13,434 nt of DNA, taken from assembly GCA_002401365.1 (NCBI GenBank), contig NVSW01000066.1, positions 1-13,434 on the forward strand, given 5' to 3'. Of this stretch, positions 12,936 to 13,434 are shown piece by piece. Made by a program: the position numbers and the translations under genes. A model generated the notes under the pieces. That model made no database searches, had not been told where the DNA came from, and saw only the letters and a program-made list of their open reading frames with translations. Source of the stretch: Piscirickettsiaceae bacterium. GTDB lineage: Bacteria > Pseudomonadota > Gammaproteobacteria > Methylococcales > Cycloclasticaceae. Position 1 is the first letter of the stretch; each line of letters opens with the position of its first letter.

Positions 12936-13434
12936 TTTCTGTATTACGATCTAGTTTCTCAGTTTCTAGCGTAACTTCTGCGACCAATGATGCATCGATC
13001 AGATCTCGTCCTGGAGCTGGAGCCCCAGTTTCCAGCTCAAGTTGTCCTTGGTTATATATTTCCTCTTCTGAAGGTATTGGTAATTCTACAGATAATGCAG
13101 CACGGTCACTAGTGTGTTTTTTCTTACCACCTCGTTCTCCTTCAGTAACTAAAGCCCAGCGACCCTCACCTTCCGCAGTATAATCAATATAATCAGCTAT
13201 AGGTTCTTTTGGGATATTTAGTGATCCAGATTCATTTTCAAGAATCATAGACATTTCATCTTGACCATAAAGTTCTTTCAGATCTTTTAAGGCATCACGA
13301 GCTTTTTCATTTGTTTTGAGTATGTTGGGTGAAATTAGATTGAGTTCAAAGCGGTATATTTTTTTATGGCTATTTACTACAGACCAGAAATCTGACTTTC
13401 TAGTTTTTGCTTCTACAAATACGCGGTGGTTATA
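12928..13434 (-). CDS. Unknown soluble protein, C-terminal part (5' end beyond window)
   Basis: The frame is open from the right edge to TAG at 12928, giving 168 residues of the C-terminal part. ATG codons at 13254 and 13248 are internal, because the frame continues upstream with convincing protein sequence such as RVFVEAKTRKSDFWSVV and KKIYRFELNLISPNIL. The first half looks folded (alternating strands and helices, then an ALKDLKELYG helix). The last ~70 residues are rich in Glu, Pro and Gly and probably disordered. There is no membrane segment. No family was recognised. It overlaps the start of the membrane-protein gene and is likely its partner. Confidence 0.7.
   Translation of the reverse strand, partial: YNHRVFVEAKTRKSDFWSVVNSHKKIYRFELNLISPNILKTNEKARDALKDLKELYGQDEMSMILENESGSLNIPKEPIADYIDYTAEGEGRWALVTEGERGGKKKHTSDRAALSVELPIPSEEEIYNQGQLELETGAPAPGRDLIDASLVAEVTLETEKLDRNTEND

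Noticed and set aside
12444..13434. Right-edge gene pair as the Kiwa system (KwaA/KwaB)
   Set aside because: Gene order is reversed relative to Kiwa and no KwaB-like motif was recognised in the visible 168 residues.

Overview
The window looks like an accessory stretch of an AT-rich gammaproteobacterial chromosome. The evidence is an FNR protein with E. coli-like cysteines and helix-turn-helix, FNR-type boxes, a REP-associated tyrosine transposase and Rieske dioxygenase genes. A marine aromatic degrader of the Thiotrichales type (Cycloclasticus or Methylophaga-like) would fit, but the genus is a guess.

Left third (1-4718, minus strand): a compact five-gene operon. In transcription order it encodes a Rieske ring-hydroxylating oxygenase alpha subunit, its beta subunit, a fumarate-reductase/AprA-like flavoprotein, a two-[4Fe-4S] ferredoxin, and a BNR/Asp-box beta-propeller protein cut by the left edge. 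Gene gaps are -1 to 37 nt. No classical Rieske reductase is present, so the flavoprotein and ferredoxin are the obvious candidates for electron supply or for a coupled redox step. An FNR-type box (4705-4718) sits about 31 bp from a possible -10, which is close to a class II activator promoter.

Centre-left (4770-7362): an MFS_3-type exporter (minus) and a divergent gene for an oxygen-sensing FNR-type regulator (plus). Their shared spacer carries a second FNR-type box and a degenerate third site over the fnr promoter. Together with the operon this forms a plausible local oxygen-responsive regulon.

Centre (7363-10830): a sparse region with minus-strand genes for an NrtS-like nitrate/nitrite transporter, an exported metallo-beta-lactamase-fold hydrolase, a small basic protein just ahead of it, and an exported SAM-methyltransferase-like protein. 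Spacers hold palindromes, tiny ORFs and a decayed piece of a second MBL gene.

Right (11130-12381): a gene graveyard around a RAYT transposase, with a MazF C-terminal remnant on one side and an HflX-like C-terminal remnant on the other. Hairpins and a 10-bp inverted repeat mark possible element ends.

Right edge (12444-13434, minus): two overlapping genes of unknown function, a truncated soluble protein and a four-helix membrane protein. The layout resembles sensor/membrane-effector pairs of defence loci, but no family was recognised.
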